The notes below the pieces were generated by a model, which searched no databases, was not told the DNA's origin, and saw only the letters and a list, made by a program, of their open reading frames with translations. A program made the translations under genes and the position numbers. From an uncultured Alphaproteobacteria bacterium (GTDB lineage Bacteria > Pseudomonadota > Alphaproteobacteria > Caulobacterales > Caulobacteraceae), in assembly GCA_937920085.1 (NCBI GenBank), contig CALETE010000066.1, positions 1-17,375 of the forward strand: 17,375 bases of DNA, written 5' to 3'. Below, one piece after another: positions 15,815 to 17,375 of the stretch. The stretch's first letter is position 1, and the number at the start of each line of letters is the position of its first letter.

Positions 15815-16734
15815 GCTGCAGCCTCGTCGATCAAGGCAGTCCGAAAGAGCCGCGCAAAGCGTCCTTGTTCACAGGCGATTCCGTCATTATCGCGCAACTG
15901 ACGAAGCAGACTGGACGCGCTGGCGCGCGGCTGTATTCGTTCTCTGATAAGCGAAATAAGTTCGGCGTCAGACCGCTGCATCCGGTTCGGCCTTTGGGGC
16001 GCTGTCACCCTGGAAAGGAGGGCGGAAACGGTCTCGAATTCTCTCCTTCGATCGGACGGCCTGACAGCTACGCAGTCTACGAAATGAAGTAGGGCGCGCT
16101 GGGCGAAATCCGACTTCGTGCCAGGCGCTATCGTGTCGAGGCGATCATCATATGGCGCAATGGCTGGATGAAGCGCTTCAGGCAGGGCCCGGCTGAGGTT
16201 TGCGCCAAATATCCGAACCCTCTCAAGAATTTTCGGCGAAGCCTTGGCAAGGCTCTCACCAACCATTTCCGCGTAGGGTTTGGTCAGAGCGACAAGGATG
16301 AGGCCAGATCCGTCGCATCCGACCTGTTCCCACCCAACTGACCTACCGCTTGCCATCAGGCTCGAGAACCAATGCTGGGGGTCGAATTCTCCATCAACCT
16401 TGCTGGCAATGGACTCTGGGACGTTTCTGGCGACGGTGAGGCCGTAGGCCGGCGCCAAGGTGTCGCCGGAGATCAGACCCAGACCGGCGGATATGACAAA
16501 TAGTGGTGCTTTGGAATTGACAGCAGCCACCTTTGCGAGCCCAAAACTGCGCCCGGCATATAGGTCCGAAGCCGTCGCCACCTCTGGTAGGCACGCTACA
16601 ATGTGCTGCCAGGCTAGTTCCACTTCGGACTGCAGTTTCTTGTCTAGAGCGGCAGGTGTTGCTGCAGTTTCTGGCCTGAACCTCTTCTGCTGCGCGCAGA
16701 TCGTCACAATTGCAGAAATGGGAGGCTGCTGCAT
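15811..16734 (-). CDS. YaaA/DUF6884-like protein, candidate DpdC
   Basis: The product is 307 residues from ATG 16734, or 318 from ATG 16767. The 11 extra codons have mostly A/T third positions, unlike the rest of the gene, so 16734 is preferred. The N-terminal half has the layout I associate with YaaA/DUF6884-like domains: a hydrophobic strand ending in a cysteine and basic residues (IVTICAQQKR), ASDLYAGRSFGLAK, then LFVISAGLGLISGDTLAPAYGLT. The C-terminal 110 residues are helical and unassigned. It heads the operon with the two dpdB-like genes and dpdA, where Dpd islands carry dpdC, the protein that converts dPreQ0 in DNA to the amide dADG. That identity is inferred from position; I could not confirm it by motif. 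Confidence 0.8.
   Translation of the reverse strand: MQQPPISAIVTICAQQKRFRPETAATPAALDKKLQSEVELAWQHIVACLPEVATASDLYAGRSFGLAKVAAVNSKAPLFVISAGLGLISGDTLAPAYGLTVARNVPESIASKVDGEFDPQHWFSSLMASGRSVGWEQVGCDGSGLILVALTKPYAEMVGESLAKASPKILERVRIFGANLSRALPEALHPAIAPYDDRLDTIAPGTKSDFAQRALLHFVDCVAVRPSDRRREFETVSALLSRVTAPQRPNRMQRSDAELISLIRERIQPRASASSLLRQLRDNDGIACEQGRFARLFRTALIDEAAA
15822..15825 (-). promoter_or_regulatory. Ribosome binding site of the upstream dpdB paralogue
   Basis: GAGG on the minus strand, 7 bases before the ATG at 15814, supports that start at the ATGA overlap. Confidence 0.45.
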
Positions 16735-16968
16735 GCAATTTTCTGACAGAGATGCAGTGCTAAGCATGAATAACTGCGCCCCAAACCGTTGCCTGTCACT
16801 TTGAATATGCGCAGGGGAGACCTAGATTTTGTGTCTCTAGGGATTTCTGCCTCTACTTGTCGAAAGTACCACAGGTGATGGCCTCAAACTAGGTTCAAAT
16901 ATGCAGTTGCCGAATTTATGACCCAATAACTGCGGATCATTCGAATCGATCTGAGGGTTGGGCTGCAT
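16735..16968 (-). promoter_or_regulatory. Upstream non-coding region of the dpdC-dpdB-dpdA operon
   Basis: These 234 bases show no credible gene and must carry the promoter for the minus-strand operon. They are clearly more A/T-rich than the flanking genes. Two possible operator-like signals are present: an inverted repeat CCTAGA (16821-16826) / TCTAGG (16836-16841) with an overlapping GAGAC/GTCTC pair (16817-16821, 16833-16837), and a direct repeat AATAACTGCG at 16768-16777 and 16925-16934. A GTGACA at -35-like spacing is visible on the minus strand, but the -10 match is poor, so no promoter is placed exactly. Confidence 0.4.
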
Positions 16969-17375
16969 TTAAAGTGCACTATTAGGCCCTGGATCGAACA
17001 TCGGCCTGCGTGAAGGATCTAGGTTTTCAGCGACACCCAGTGCCCACGTTCCCCAACGAGATGCCTCAACATCATCTGCCCCTCTCATCCCCAAAACGCG
17101 CTCAACGAGGGTGCGTATGTCGTCTGCCGCCCTGAGATCGGCCGCCATTGTCAGGAGTAACGCTCGTCGGGACTGTTCAGCCGCAATCTCCGCATCTCGA
17201 GCCTTGCGATCGGCCTCCTCGCGACGTCGGGCCAATTCATCTACAAGGGCCCTTCGGCGCAGGAGCGCTCGTTGAAATGCCCTGTGTGCCGAGGCGCGAT
17301 AACTTTGCTCACCGGCGACTACCAGTGACACCACCATTTCGGTCAAATGGGTCTCAAGCCCATGTTCTTCGCTAT
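16969..17375 (-). CDS. 3' end of an unassigned gene (5' end outside window)
   Basis: The frame runs from the right edge of the window to a TAA at 16969-16971, about 135 codons. The first visible residues read SEEHGLETHLTEMVVSLVVA and continue to the end without a break, so the true start is beyond the window. The centre is a highly charged Arg/Glu/Ala-rich helix, probably a coiled coil, followed by LRAADDIRTLVERV and a Trp-containing segment ending WGTWALGVAENLDP. I recall similar C termini in hypothetical proteins of proteobacterial accessory regions, but I cannot name a function. It is separated from the dpd operon by more than 200 bases, so it may belong to a different unit. Confidence 0.6.
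   Translation of the reverse strand, partial: SEEHGLETHLTEMVVSLVVAGEQSYRASAHRAFQRALLRRRALVDELARRREEADRKARDAEIAAEQSRRALLLTMAADLRAADDIRTLVERVLGMRGADDVEASRWGTWALGVAENLDPSRRPMFDPGPNSAL

Overview
The window is part of a Dpd gene cluster (7-deazapurine in DNA). This is a DNA modification and restriction island that places 7-deazaguanine bases in DNA and attacks DNA lacking them. Composition (GC-rich, strong G/C at third codon positions) and the style of the QueC and QueD proteins suggest an alphaproteobacterium. That assignment is an impression, not a measurement. No tRNA, rRNA, CRISPR array or insertion sequence was seen.

Layout. (1) 1-3038, plus strand: 3' part of a large DpdJ-type helicase whose 5' end lies outside the window. 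(2) 3035-10443, minus strand: dpdF, dpdG, dpdH and a small dpdI-like gene (transcribed right to left), each start overlapping the previous stop by 4 to 8 bases. This is the putative restriction module. (3) 10479-11087, plus strand: one unassigned gene of about 202 residues between the two halves of the cluster. (4) 11084-12153, minus: queD-queC, preQ0 synthesis genes overlapping by one base. (5) 12310-16734, minus: a four-gene modification operon in the order YaaA/DUF6884-like protein (dpdC candidate), DGQHR protein, DpdA transglycosylase, second DGQHR protein, all joined by 4-base stop/start overlaps. (6) About 230 bases of non-coding DNA, then the 3' end of an unassigned gene running off the right edge.

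How it is expected to work. QueD and QueC act in making preQ0. DpdA, a tRNA-guanine-transglycosylase relative, exchanges guanine in DNA for preQ0 with the help of the DGQHR (DpdB) proteins. DpdC then converts the nitrile to the amide (dADG). DpdF to DpdJ form the defence side. The modification and restriction roles come from published work on the Salmonella Montevideo island; their application here is inferred from homology and context. folE, queE, dpdD, dpdE and dpdK are not in the window.

Most worth attention: two divergent dpdB paralogues flanking dpdA, each with DGQQR instead of DGQHR; a QueD with serine in place of the catalytic cysteine; and the plus-strand orphan gene, whose central motif resembles helix-hairpin-helix glycosylase-like proteins.
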